64,000 bases of DNA, taken from the NCBI GenBank assembly GCA_941918925.1, contig OW799236.1, positions 72,878,465 through 72,942,464 on the forward strand, written 5' to 3'. This DNA comes from Phyto melanocephala (taxonomy: Eukaryota; Arthropoda; Insecta; Diptera; Rhinophoridae). Both the position numbers and the translations under genes were made by a program. Each line of letters opens with the position of its first letter. Positions within the stretch are counted from its first letter, which is position 1. The notes below the pieces were generated by a model. It saw nothing but the letters and a program-made list of their open reading frames with translations, was not told the DNA's origin and did not search any database. Below, piece after piece: positions 1 through 10,889 of the stretch.

Positions 1-49
1 CGTTACATCAGATGGCTCAGGTTAGGATATTGTAAACTTCATTAAAAAA

Positions 50-770
50 CAAGTAACAGTGCTATATTCGGCCGTGTCGAATCTTATATACCCTTCACAA
101 CGTGTAGTCATGCAATAACAATTGTTTGTATCACCATTCATATCATATGAAATACGTACATACATATACAAAACATCCCATTGCAGAATTATAAATTGAG
201 TTAACGTTTCTGTTTCCAAAAAAAAAAAAATTACAAAAAAAAATGTATTTAAAACAAAAAAAAAACAATAAAAAAATTAAAAAAAAAAACAATTTTAAAA
301 TATTAAAAAATCTTATAAAAAAAAAATAATAAATATATAAATATTATATAAAATAAGAAAATTTTTTTTTTTGCCTCAGCTGGGATTCGATGCCACATTT
401 ACTCTAACCAGTATATATGAATGTATGTTGTTGTTGTAATTGTGAAAAAAACGAGGTGGTCGTGGTTTTTTGCTCATATCTCAGAAAGTTCTGGGGCGAT
501 TGTGCTGAATTTCAATAACGATTCATTTCTCGATATTTCCAAAAAATTGATACCATATTCAGATTTGAGGAACATAAAGTTGCTTCTAAAAGTTGATTTC
601 AACCAACACACGGGCAGACGGACAGATGGTCACTGCTTAATCGACTCCTCTATTCATAAGCTTTCAGAAAATATATACTTTATGGGGTCGGAAATGAAAA
701 ATGTAGAAATTACAAACGGAATGACAAAGCTATATATGTATACCCTTGTGCACCACAGGTGAAGGGTATA
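50..770. repeat. Family 2 dispersed repeat, short copy
   Basis: The left end has the TTCGG-CCGTGT-CGAA palindrome-like motif followed by TATACCCTTCAC. The right end reads TATACCCTTGTGCACC then GGTGAAGGGTATA, a palindromic terminus. The right 110 bp closely match the two ends of the copy at 33744-34815, including the GACGGACAGATGG-like stretch and the phrase that would read YFMGSEM if translated. Between them lies a very A-rich spacer (about 210-370). The 113-residue open frame at 421-762 follows repeat sequence and I do not regard it as a gene. The transposition mechanism is not evident and the family is unclassified. Confidence 0.6.
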
Positions 771-951
771 ATGAACCAGGCAATTTAAACACCCCAAAGG
801 ATATATAAATATACAAAAATTCATTTAAATACCGAACATCACCTCTTCGAACATGCGTTCCATGTTATTGTACGACTGTAAATCTTAGAAAACTCAGCTA
901 ACGTTAATATTACATCGTTCTATGTGGAAGATACTTAAAATACCCATCTCA

Positions 952-1198
952 AACAGATAGGTAGGTAGGTAGGTAAGGCTGGTGCAGAGTTACCCTCACA
1001 CCTTCACTCGGAGACCATTAAGGTCCATTGTGACGCCTTAATAGAGAGAAGAATAGAATAAGAATAGAAAAATTAAGAATAGAAGAGAAAGAGAAGCAGA
1101 CAATTCCAGAGTCTCCGGCGGGAATCGAACCCGCAACCCCCAAACAACTGACTTGTCCTTTACCGACTAGTCCACAGGGGCACTCATCACAACAGATA
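952..1198 (-). mobile_element. tRNA-derived SINE with TACC-repeat tail and 8-bp target duplication
   Basis: Read on the minus strand, the element starts near 1190 with a tRNA-like head. The pol III B box (GGTTCGATTCC, 1121-1131) matches consensus exactly and an A-box-like TGGACTAGTCGG lies at 1163-1174. The T arm is paired, but the acceptor stem pairs poorly, so this is not a functional tRNA. The head is followed by a pyrimidine-rich linker and a body ending in CCTTACC then repeated TACC (about 960-980). AACAGATA occurs at 952-959 and again at 1191-1198, bracketing the element. This is the target duplication left by L1-type retrotransposition, with a short tandem tail in place of poly(A). The 67-residue frame here is incidental. 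Confidence 0.85.
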
Positions 1199-1199
1199 C

Positions 1200-2620
1200 T
1201 TTTGAGAAAGAGCGCCAGCAATTACGACTCAAGTTAAGATCGCCACGTGAAAGTCGTGTTGGATTGCCCATATTCTAAGCAGAAATAATGAAGACATAGT
1301 TATAATGGCATTTGAATAAAATACTTGAGGCAGCAGGAGAAGAGACAGACTCGCTAATACCTTAAAGAAACAAGTTGAAAGGGAAACAATATCAAAAAGA
1401 AAGATCTGAGCAAGAGTGATTTAATGGCATAAAACGGATAACAATGATAAAATTTAATTGCGGCTGTTTGTTCTACCCTAAAACAACACGAATCAATAAA
1501 CATACATAATTATAAAAAAATATACTTATGTCCTTCATATTATGTTTACATTAAACATATTATTTACATTCTTTTAATAACTTTATTTCAATTTTTGTTA
1601 ACAATTAAGAATTGTTCTGTATTTTTTGGCTTAATATGAAAACTTTTGTTAAAAAAACGCTTTTTAAATCGCAACTTTAAACTGATCTCAGCAGGTAAAT
1701 TTATGCTGTAACAGAAATTTTTTTTGTAAGTCCTTTCGCCTTTTTTCTTTTTGAGATTTATTTTTATGTCTGTGATTTCTTCTCCTCGTATTTAACGATA
1801 AACTTGCCATAAACTAATTTCACAAGAATTTTTGCAAATATACAAATAACAATGAGCAACAGCAGTAGTTGTAGTTGTAAAATGAAAATCTATAAAACTA
1901 GTTTTAGCTGTAATAGTACAAAGATAAGATTTTAATACCAAAGAAATACAAAAGACATCAACAGCAAAAGGACCTAGAACGTCAAGGCTGGCAATAGTTT
2001 TTCTAATTTCTTTTTTTAAATTTTCTTTTTATTAACATACATTTAAAACTACACACATGTATAGTTTGTGTTAGTATGTTGTTTCATTTGCTTCAATGTT
2101 AGTTGCGATATAGTATGTAGATAGAAATAACAAATGCTAATTAAGCTTCTTATAAAATATGCAAATTTTAAAATTTTATTTACATGTAATACAAAAATTC
2201 ATACAAATACACATGCACAACAATATTTGCTTAAACACAAACACACTTCCTCCTTCCTACACTTGAACAGACACATGCACGCATATGTAACAAAACAAAG
2301 GAAGATACAAAACTCAAGAACAAGAAAACATAACTTGAACACTCTGGTCGCATTAAAGCTTTTCCCTTTATATATGTACGTTAAAGAATATAAAGAAATG
2401 TCGTCGTCTTCATTTTTTTGTTGACTTTTAACAATGTTTAAGGACAGTGATACAGAAGTGAATTTTAAATTAATAAATTCTGTACAATTATTAAAAATAT
2501 TTTCCATTTGTTAAACATTTTTTAAAAAAGTTTTTATCTATTTATATACATATCATGTATGTATGCGTACAAATGTGATTTTGATCCGAATTCAGTTGTA
2601 ATGTTTAACTTAACATGTGC
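1200..2620. other. AT-rich non-coding stretch
   Basis: No recognisable gene. AT-rich DNA with short CA- and TATG-rich runs. The overlapping open frames at 2134-2507 on both strands are low-complexity and resemble no protein family known to me. Confidence 0.5.
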
Positions 2621-2629
2621 ACGTATTGG

Positions 2630-2915
2630 TGTTTTTATTGACTTCAATTAAGCTTTCGACACACTTTCACACAGCAAGATGCTTCAAATTCTTGAAAAAA
2701 TGGTATAAGAGGAAGCATACGAAACTGGTTCAGACGCCATCTAGAATATAGATCAGATTACGTTAAAATTGTTGCTAAGCTAACTAACAAAATAGACTGC
2801 AATTGTGGAGTACCACAGGTGTCTAAGCTTGTAACAATCGTTATGCGCACAAATGATATGATCAAAGAAATAAGAGAAGGAAAAACATTTGTTTATGCGG
2901 ATGCATATCCAGTTA
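2630..2915 (+). pseudogene. Non-LTR retrotransposon reverse transcriptase fossil
   Basis: Conceptual translation with one stop and one frameshift gives VFIDFN-stop-AFDTLSHSKM, then GIRGSIRNWFRRHLEY, then GVPQ, and finally FVYADA. These correspond in order to the F/YxDF..AFD motif, the GIRG region, the GVPQGS motif and the YADD catalytic box of a non-LTR reverse transcriptase. The second catalytic aspartate is lost (YADA) and the residues after GVPQ are disrupted, so the enzyme is dead. About 95 residues survive of a domain that is usually more than 250. The element family cannot be fixed from this fragment. Confidence 0.75.
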
Positions 2916-3065
2916 ATTTCTAGTTTAGTTCTACTTTTATTAGTCTAGCTCTGGTTTAGTTCTAGTTTAATTCTCTTTCAGTTCTTGTTCAGTTTTAGTT
3001 CAGTTCTAGTTCCAGTTTAATTTTAAGTTCATGAGAAATTATTTTATTTTTTTATACAGATTTAT

Positions 3066-3702
3066 AAAATATATTTATATAAAATTATTTTATGTATGTT
3101 TGTATGTTTGTTTGTGCTTTATAGATGGTTAAACGACTGGACCGATTTCCTTGAAATTTTCACAGAATCTTTCTGTATGTCTGGAAGGAACTAAAGGCTA
3201 TACTTTGGTTTGAAATTGTAAGTGGGCGGGGTGCCACGCCCTATTAAAGAATAAGTATTAAATATTATATATCACAAAAGTTAATGCAGCTAGAGTCTTC
3301 AAATTAAGTACGGTAAACTTTGACATCAACACAAACATTTCGATAAAAAATGGGCGGATTTTCAATAGTAGGCGTGGCCACATGAATTAAATACTAAAAT
3401 TCGTATATTTGGAAAACGATATCGATTAGAGTAGTAAAATTTTGCAAGATAAACTTTGATTCAAATGAACATTTAGGCAAGAAATGGGTGTATTATCAAT
3501 AGTGGGCGTGGCACCTACCATATGAATTAAATACTAAAATTCGTATATCTGGAAAACGATATCGATTAGAGTACTAAAAACTTTGATATTCAAATAAACA
3601 TTTATGGAAAAAATGGGTGCATTAACAATAGTGGGCGTGGCACCTACCATATGAAATAAATACTCAAATTTGGGGTGGCGAATTACACCGGGTATTAGCT
3701 AG
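3066..3702 (+). mobile_element. Helitron-like non-autonomous element
   Basis: The 3' end reads ACCGGGTATTAG-CTAG followed by T at 3703, matching the CTRR|T end rule of Helitrons. The 5' side has a TATATAAAA-type start followed by TGTATGTTTGTTTG and CTGGACCGATTT, a form I associate with insect Helitron families. The interior contains three imperfect repeats of about 130 bp, each with GGGCGTGGC and GAAAACGATATCGATTAGAG (about 3370, 3504 and 3636). No replicase or helicase coding is present. The exact 5' base is uncertain. Confidence 0.55.
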
Positions 3703-3988
3703 TATTTATATAAAAATTAACATATTTTTATTTATTTTTATAGAAAATTTTCTAAATTTAAAAATTATAAACATTTTTTATACAATATTTATCGCATTAT
3801 AATTTTTTTTTCTTTGCATTAAAACTATATTAAACTTTAAATTTTAAATTTAGGCTATAAGTTCAATTCGATAACGACAAGAATATCAAGCAAAAATTAG
3901 TCATCCGATACTAGCTGAGTGGAATGCATTTTCGAAACCAGCTACGGTTTCATCATCAGCACTCTTTTGATCAGAACTACACTACTAT

Positions 3989-5285
3989 AAACCTACTAGG
4001 GTGATCGATTATTCGACTTTTTTAAGAAACCGGGTTTCAAATAGTTCGAAATTTAATATTTAAAAAAAGCCGCTTCCTATTTTGAAAATTGAGAAAAAAC
4101 CGGTTAACCAGTTCGAATAAAATATAATATTTATATTATATTTATTTATATAATATTTTAAAAATATTGTAAAAAAGATTATAATTAAATTTATAAATAA
4201 ATATGAAATTTTTACAGTTAATATACGTTTGACTGCACAATTACGCAATAACGCAATAACTGATATGAATGCATTAACTAATTTGGTTTTTGGTTTAGTT
4301 GAATTTAACAAGTAAAATAAATAAATACAATAAATTAATACATAAATTAATAAGACTTTTTATAAGGCTGTTATAAATTTTTGTAGCTCCTTCTGTACAT
4401 TTTTTAAATGTTTTGTTTGAAATTATTTCTGCAATTTGAAATACATTTTAAAGGCTAGGGCAAAAGACCTTTAAAATTTCATTTTAAAAATTCTTTCTTA
4501 TACCCCTGACAGACATACAAATGTAGACATTAACTAGTTTGTTCGATGGTTTAATTGAAATTTAAGTTGACTCAATGCCATTAATTAAAATTAGGATCTG
4601 GAAGGAGATATTATTGGTTTTTCTCTATTGTAGCTACTCTTTTTACCTAAAGGTGATCGATCAGCTAAGTTTATGCTTCAATTACCTTTAACTTTTAACT
4701 AATTTACTTGATTATTGTTGGTTGGGTTTTTGAAAAAGTTTTTTATAGTTTTTTGTTTTATTTTTGAATTCTCATTTTGTTAATGAGAATTTAAAAATAT
4801 AACTTATAAAAATGTTAAACTTTTTCAATAATTTGTGGGTAAAGGTTTACTGATGATCTGGCATAAGTACCAGTGAAATGCATATAAACCAGCTTAAACC
4901 CAACAACCAAATAAATATTATTTAACTTTTAACGTTAGGTTTATGTCCTTTAAAAAAATAGTATTTAAGCTCAATTATTTTTCTTATTTTGCATTTGTTT
5001 TTTAAACAACAAATAAATTTCTTACGATATTATGGAAGAATATTTAATAGTTTTTATTTTCTGATTTTTGGAAACTTTTTGCGTTCTAAATATACTATAG
5101 TACGACTGGTTACAAAGATATATGAAAATAAACTTAAAAAATAAAAAAACCGGCTTTTTCGGATAAAAAAACCCGTATATTCGATATTCGAAAAATCAAC
5201 ATTTAGAAAAAGCGCCAGCTGAAAGAGGAAAAAAAACCGGGTTTTCCACCAGTTGTAAAACCGAGTCGATCACCCTAATAACTAC
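3989..5285. mobile_element. Non-autonomous TIR element, possibly hAT-like
   Basis: Terminal inverted repeats TAGGGTGATCGA (from 3997) and TCGATCACCCTA (to 5277) enclose 1281 bp. Subterminal regions on both sides carry complementary AAACCGG/CCGGGTTTT-type motifs. The flanking 8-mers AAACCTAC (3989-3996) and ATAACTAC (5278-5285) agree at 6 of 8 positions, compatible with a decayed 8-bp hAT duplication but not proof of it. The interior is A/T-rich. The 83-residue open frame at 4060-4311 has no recognisable transposase motif. Confidence 0.6.
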
Positions 5286-5289
5286 TACT

Positions 5290-6740
5290 TTGTTTTTGTA
5301 TATTTTTTTTAGTTCTACAAGAATTTTAAACCTGTTTTATGTAGAAAATATTTTTTTTAATTTTCGTTGATAGTTTTTATGAAAGCTCGAGATTTGAGAA
5401 TATTCCTGAAAGCTTTAAAAATAAAATCAAATCGAAATAAAATTGCTTTTGGCTAGCATTTGAACACTTTATACACACTTCTGTGGCAATAGGGAAAAAC
5501 TGCTTATGCCAGTTGTTATAGTTTTTCAGGAAAACATTTTTAAATTTTTGATTTAATATTTATAAATTGATCCTATAAAACAAAAACTATTGTACAAATT
5601 CCCTGCTGCATTAATTAAAGAGAATATTGGTTTTTATAAATTTTATTTAATTAAAAGGTCAATCCAAGTGAAATGGTTTCTAAGAAATATAGGCAAACGA
5701 TTTCTTTTTACGCTATAACTTCCATCAAATTTATCCAAAAAAATTGAAAATTTGCCTGAGGGTAGTTTTAAATTCCGGGGTCGTAATTGTGTTATTATGT
5801 CAATTTTAGCGTATGTCGACTTAAGCAAATATTCCTTTTTGACACAAATTTTAGATTAGATTCATTTGTATTTAAATTATTCTTACAATTCTCTTAAAGC
5901 AACAAATTGTAAAGACCTGCAATTGCTATTACTTCAAATTAAGTTCAACAGTATATAAAGCTTATTATAGTAAACCTGCCATGATAATGTTTAAGAGAAT
6001 CTGAGAGAAAACACAAACTGTCCTAACAAATTTTCTCGTTTACTTTAAAAATGTTACCACTGTTTCGCAATTTCATTGTAGTTTCACAGTTGTGATGACT
6101 TTAGGGATCACAACATTAACAAATACACACTCTCACAAACACACTCACACAAATAGTTTTCTTAACTTTTGATGAATGTCACAGAATTTTATTAAGTTAA
6201 ACTATATCACATAAGAAGTACGTACGATTTTCTGTGTCTTTATCTTGAGTTATTTAAACTTTAAAATATTTTCATTCTCAAAGTTGCTTAACAAAGCTAT
6301 AAATACTTTAAATATATTTCCAGCTTATCTTTTTTTTATGAAAATTATTTATACGAATGAATGCATGTTAGGACTCAAACATTGTTGCAAGTTTAATTTA
6401 TGCATTAAATATATGTATGTTTGTAAATTAAAAGACATTTTTTAAATATTTAAGATATTCTTGTTAAAATATTTATATTTAATTACGATTGTGTTATGAA
6501 GAAGGAAACTATAAATAAAACTGAGTAGGACTTTGTTTGAATGTTAAAATATTTTGCCAAAATAAATTTCTGCAAATTGTTTATTGATGTATTGTTGAAA
6601 TAGGCAAAATCATAATGGAATTTTATTTAGTTTAACTTGTAATTATTAAATTATTAAGTTTGAATGAAAATATTACGATTTTTGTAAAAGAAATTATGCA
6701 GGTTTTTAGTATTACAAAAAAACTGAGCAAAAACATGTAA
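5290..6740. other. AT-rich non-coding stretch
   Basis: No gene or named element seen. Short open frames at 5643-5828 (minus) and 6245-6445 (plus) have AT-driven composition and no recognisable motif. Confidence 0.5.
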
Positions 6741-6951
6741 AAGCGATGTATTCGGCTGTGCCAATTTTTAAATATCCTTTACAAAAAGTATAAATATGCA
6801 ACTATAAATATAAACAGTTATTAATGAAACATGTTTTTCTAAATTATCCTAAAACTTTCTCACTTTCACACTTGTTCAATCTATGTTTTATGTGATCATG
6901 TTCGTGCGACGTACAGCAAAGGAACGAAAAAAATGTATGTCAAAAAAGTGA

Positions 6952-7312
6952 ATTTGCAGGGGTTCAACTATTGACGAAGTGATTAAATTAAAGTAAAAAC
7001 ACTAATGATTGTAACGTAAGCGTGTCATTGGAGATCATGTGTTTGCATGAACATTTCAATGAACTGCAATTTATTTTAACAAGTGCACAGAACTCATGCA
7101 TAAATCGTGAAAAGCATCCGCTGTTACTTGAATTAATTCTGTTTATTTACATGAATTGTATAAAATATTTTGCATGATGTTGCATTCATTTTTAAGCAAA
7201 TGACTATTTGCTTCGAATTTAGGGCGTCATTTAGAATTATTGCTTTTACACAATTAATTTATAAGTCTGTAAAATGTAATTCGCTTTGCACTACTTCTAA
7301 TTTTTTTGCTGG
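6952..7312. repeat. Dispersed repeat related to the copy at 22935
   Basis: The region shares a series of blocks with 22935-23290, in order: GTTCAAC, TAAAAACA, AATCGTTGGAGA or equivalent followed by CATGTGTTT, TTAAGTGCA or equivalent, and ATGCATA..GTGAAAAG. It ends in TTTTTTTGCTGG, complementary to the CCCAGCAAAA start of the other copy. It looks like an old, diverged copy of a MITE-like family. The left boundary is uncertain. Confidence 0.45.
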
Positions 7313-7837
7313 ATTATCTGGGAGCTGCAAGATATGACTTTGTTTGGGTAAAAAAAAAACAAAGGAAATCATATTATTTTGCTCTTATCTCAGCTTGAAA
7401 TGCATCTATATGGCTGATTATCAATAGCAAAATTTTCAAAAGCATATCTGATAAATCGATAATATGTTAGAGTCTGAAGTATGCGTGGGTGCTTAAAGAA
7501 ATTAATTTCCACATACACACAGACAAACGGATTTTGCTAAATCATTTTCTCTGTCTTTAAGAATTGAGAATATAAATACCTAATGGAGTTTCAAATGGAT
7601 ATTGCAGTAATTACAAACGGAATAAATTCAGTGTTTACTTGAACTGAATATACTCCAAGTCATTTAGGCAAAATTAGTTTGTACGTTTTGAGCTGTTATA
7701 AATAAACTTTTTCGTTTCTTCTAGGTTGAAAATCAGAATGTGTGTTTTTTTTACTTCTTCGTTTTGTTTTGTTGCAGTCAAATCTGTAGAAAATAGAATA
7801 TAACGTCAAGTAAAAGCCATTGTTACGTTTTAATTTT

Positions 7838-8135
7838 ATAACAATCAAGCTATGTCCATCCGTCTGTTGAAAGCACCATAGAGGTCGGATTAAAAAAAAC
7901 TTAAGGGGATCAAATTTTGCCAGAATATTTCTTATACACAAGGTTTGTATTGAAAATGGGCTAAATCTGAATATCAGGAAGAGAGTTATAACTCGTAATA
8001 CAAAAGTATGTAAAAAAACCGTGTCCTTCTAACATCGAATAAAATGGAATTGTGACCAAAAGCATTAACGTAGAGTCATAAAAAAAAAGATTCGGTACAG
8101 CCGAATATAGTGCTGTTATTTCCTTAATATATCGA
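7838..8135 (-). repeat. Family 1 dispersed repeat, short degenerate copy
   Basis: It contains the ATGTCCATCCGTCTGTTGAA block, the AGAGTTATAACTCGTAAT block, and the GTGTCCTTCTAACATCGAAT block, all shared with the large family 1 copies. It ends at the GATTCGGTACAGCCGAATAT palindrome (about 8089-8108). Almost all of the usual 2-kb interior is missing, so it is an internal-deletion copy. Confidence 0.65.
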
Positions 8136-8329
8136 TAGTGCAAGTAAAAGGTTATTTACGAAATTGAGTTTTCGGTGATACCAATAGATTTGACACAAAT
8201 ACGCCTAGACACAAAAATTTAAATCAATAGTAACAAAAATAACAGTTTAACAATTTTACAAAAGAAATTACATTATGATGATATAGTCTTCTCCCGGAAA
8301 GCTAAAAATTTTTGAGATAGGACCTTTCT

Positions 8330-8455
8330 ACTTGCTAGATAAATATACAAAAAATATAAAAAGCTGTTTCTGTAAGGCCACCTTGTAAAGTAAGACAAAT
8401 AAGTTTTTATAGAAGAAATAACAACAAAAATTAAAGCAACAGTATGATATGTCAC
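8330..8455. repeat. Dispersed segment shared with 36665-36790
   Basis: Both loci share, in order, AGCTGTTTCTGTAAG, CCTTGTAAAGTAAG and AAGTTTTTATAGAAG, followed by an A-rich tail containing ACAAC. I cannot assign either copy to a named family. Confidence 0.5.
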
Positions 8456-8739
8456 GGAACGACAGCAGAAAATTTATACTATTTAAATCTTAAAAGAAGC
8501 ACCACCAAATTTCTCTTTGAAAACTGCATGTGTTTCTTTCTGAAATCTTGTCAATAGTCTGGTTTCAGAGACAATGGACAATTAAAATTAAATATTTGTT
8601 TATCTGAAAATATTTTGTTTAAAAAAAAATAAAATTTTGTATTAACAGAAAAATTTTACAAAATGTACGCAAACTCTAAGCGTTTTACCTTATGACACTT
8701 ACTCACTTTTGAAAGTAGGCGAAAAGCAGGATTGTACTC

Positions 8740-9429
8740 TACAATTAAGGGTGTACCACATAATTTCCAAAAATCAAAATCCCCAAATCAAAATCCCCAA
8801 ATCAAAATCCCCAAATCAAAATCCCCAAATCAAAATCCCCAAACACAAAATCCCCAAACACAAAATTCCCAAACACAAATCCCCAAACACAAAATCCTCA
8901 TTTTCTGTGTAAAATACATTAAAATTAGGTTAAAAGTCGCGCGCCGTTTATATGTGTATAATGTGTTTGGCATTATATCTGAAATTAAAAATCAAAACAA
9001 GTAGTACGATAAATTCACAAATATTTAATAGGTATGTCATGAATATACTTGTGAATATATCATATATTTTTTTTTAAATATTAATTTCGAACTGAACTAC
9101 TTTTATAACGAAATATTTTTTTTCCTTTATTGTTACATATTTTAGTTTAGTACTATTCATGACATACCTGTTAAATATTTGTGAATTTATCGTACAATTT
9201 GTTTTGATTTTTAATTTCAGAAATAATGCCAAACACAAAATCCTTTTTTTCTGTGTAAAATACATTAAAATTAGGTAATATCGTAAAAATGTGGGGATTT
9301 TGTATTTGGGGATTTTATGTTTTGGGATTTTGTATTTGTGGATTTTGATTTGGTTTTTTGTTGTTTTCTTGGGGATTTTGTGTTTGGAGATTTTGATTTT
9401 GGAAATTATGTTGCACTCCCTACAATTAA
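8740..9429. mobile_element. Foldback (FB-like) element with 9-bp target duplication
   Basis: The element spans 8749-9420 and is flanked by perfect copies of TACAATTAA (8740-8748 and 9421-9429). The tips are GGGTGTACCACATAATTTCC and, on the other strand, GGGAGTGCAACATAATTTCC. Each arm then carries a short tandem array. In the left arm (8771-8899) the unit AAATCAAAATCCCC occurs five times, followed by AAACACAAAATCCCC variants. The right arm (about 9290-9405) has the complementary array. A further inverted segment pairs 8968-9040 with 9160-9230. Long arms made of short repeats plus a 9-bp duplication are the hallmark of Drosophila foldback elements. No transposase is present. The 67- and 90-residue frames at 8709-9004 are translations of the array. 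Confidence 0.85.
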
Positions 9430-9589
9430 TTCTTACAAAAATTTACAAAGAAATAGTTTTAAAATACTGTTTTATGCCAAAAGTACTACATTTTTTAATA
9501 ATGCTGGGCTTAATTCTGATTCGTCTCTTTAAACAGCGTAATTAACCTAAAAACTTAAGTTTGTATTGTTACTGAACATTCAATAAGAA

Positions 9590-9840
9590 CAGCTGCTTAG
9601 TACATGAGTCCTCCGTTGCAAATTGTATGTGACTTAATAACTTGCTTTCCGACTCTTAACCAATCACTATATGACATTCCTTTTCTACTCTCGGATGGTA
9701 TTTTCCACTAATTTCTTTCCGTGTCAATGTATCATTTTTTCTACCATCGAAACAAATAGCTGGTAGGACCGAATCATTGTTTTGCATACGATGAACGGAG
9801 GAGTCATTTTTTCATGACCTACTTTGAAAAAATCCATACT
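9590..9840 (-). pseudogene. Coding fossil of unclassified transposon-type protein (FDGRK motif)
   Basis: Reading the minus strand from about 9795 down gives a coherent protein of about 72 residues with one internal stop: NNDSVLPAICFDGRKNDTLT, then RKEISGKYHPRVEKECHIVI, then ESESKLLSHIQFATEDSC. Upstream, YGFFQSRS and KNDSSVHRMQ may belong to the same frame with one more stop. The FDGRK..T..G.YH..V.KE.H segment resembles uncharacterised, transposon-associated arthropod proteins that I recall only in general terms. I cannot name the superfamily. No start, TIR or target duplication was found. Confidence 0.45.
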
Positions 9841-10295
9841 AATTTTCATCAGAACATTTATCAAACCTCTAAGTGGGAGCTAGGTTTTCATTACATACTT
9901 TCTGTGCGTAATTTTCTTTAAAAATCGCTGAAAAAATGTAATCACTTTAGTGTACAACCCGTTATTCTACTTACTTTTATAGTTGGTCAATTTACAAATT
10001 ACTCCCTTTTGTCTTTTTCTCACAGAATATTAATCAGTCTTTTAACAAAAAAAATTTTAAATTGAGTTCCGCTACTTTCTTCTTCATTCACCAAACTTTT
10101 AACTTTTAAGGGGTTTAAGGGGCTTTCAAGGTAATAATATTTAAAAAAACAATTCAATACAAAAAATATTAATAAATTTAAATTTTCAATAGTACTAACT
10201 AGACGCCTAAAACCCATACTTACGACATACACAATTACGATATACACAATTCTATTATATTCCTTTCTTATCTTACATTACAAAGGGTCCGCCAT
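9841..10295. other. AT-rich stretch without recognised features
   Basis: No gene recognised. The 75-residue minus frame at 10020-10247 has no motif. Some of the sequence next to 9840 may extend the FDGRK-type fossil, but the frame is lost. Confidence 0.4.
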
Positions 10296-10299
10296 CTAA

Positions 10300-10612
10300 C
10301 GTTTTTTTTTTCAACTAGTGCTTATTTCGTGAATGGTAGCACTTAGCTTATGTCTGACTTGACAAATAATTAAATTTTTCCTTCCGCTGAACGAATATGG
10401 TTGTGTATACGCTTGAACAACGCTGGGAAATATTGCGACATTGCTTTGGCCGATGTTGCAAAAACAAATCATCTTTTCAGATGAAGCTCATTTTGATCTT
10501 GGCGGGTATGTAAACAAGCAAAATTGTAGCGTTTGTGGCAAAGACAACCCGCACGCATGTATTGAAAATCTGATACACCCAAAACGACGGACCCTTTAGG
10601 AATTCCCAGATT
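10300..10612 (+). pseudogene. Mariner-type transposase remnant with internal deletion
   Basis: The start ATGGTTGTGTATACGCTTGA (10397) reads MVVYTLEQRWEILRHCF, a mariner-type N-terminus. The frame then jumps to the catalytic core: ATCATCTTTTCAGATGAAGC reads IIFSDEAHFDL, followed by GGYVNKQNCS, CGKDNPHACIENLIHPKR and a stop. The first catalytic Asp (FSDE) is visible. The second and third are absent. The 5' flank from about 10312 (AGTGCTTATTTCGTGAATGG) matches that at 26700, so this is a shared 5' terminal region. It is the same subfamily as 26700 and 50965. Confidence 0.75.
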
Positions 10613-10889
10613 CAATAGTGCTGTTAGTAAAAGTTTTAGTAGCAGCTTGACTTGACATTTATGTTTCGGCTTATATCATGGAATAACCTTTTAAATCAGT
10701 TACAAATTTCTAACCTGTTGTGTACAGGTATGTGACTTACAAATTTTTCATTCTCATTACCTCATTCCATTATTCCGTTCTTTAGTAGTCATATTTTTTG
10801 TTGGTAAGATAACAACTAACTCATAGTATTTGAAATTTCCAGCCATTCCACTATTAAATCACTTCAATTTTAAAAGGGATTTCAATTCG

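Noticed and set aside
421..762. 113-residue open frame
   Set aside because: It coincides with the family 2 repeat end, which recurs at 33744-34815 with stops in the equivalent frame.
1018..1221. 67-residue minus frame and a tRNA-like sequence
   Set aside because: The frame lies inside a SINE. The tRNA-like head has boxes A and B but a poorly paired acceptor stem, so I did not call a tRNA gene.
8709..9004. Two overlapping open frames with repeated NPQ/IPK residues
   Set aside because: They are translations of the 14-bp array of the foldback element. The period is not a multiple of three, so the same residues appear in all frames.
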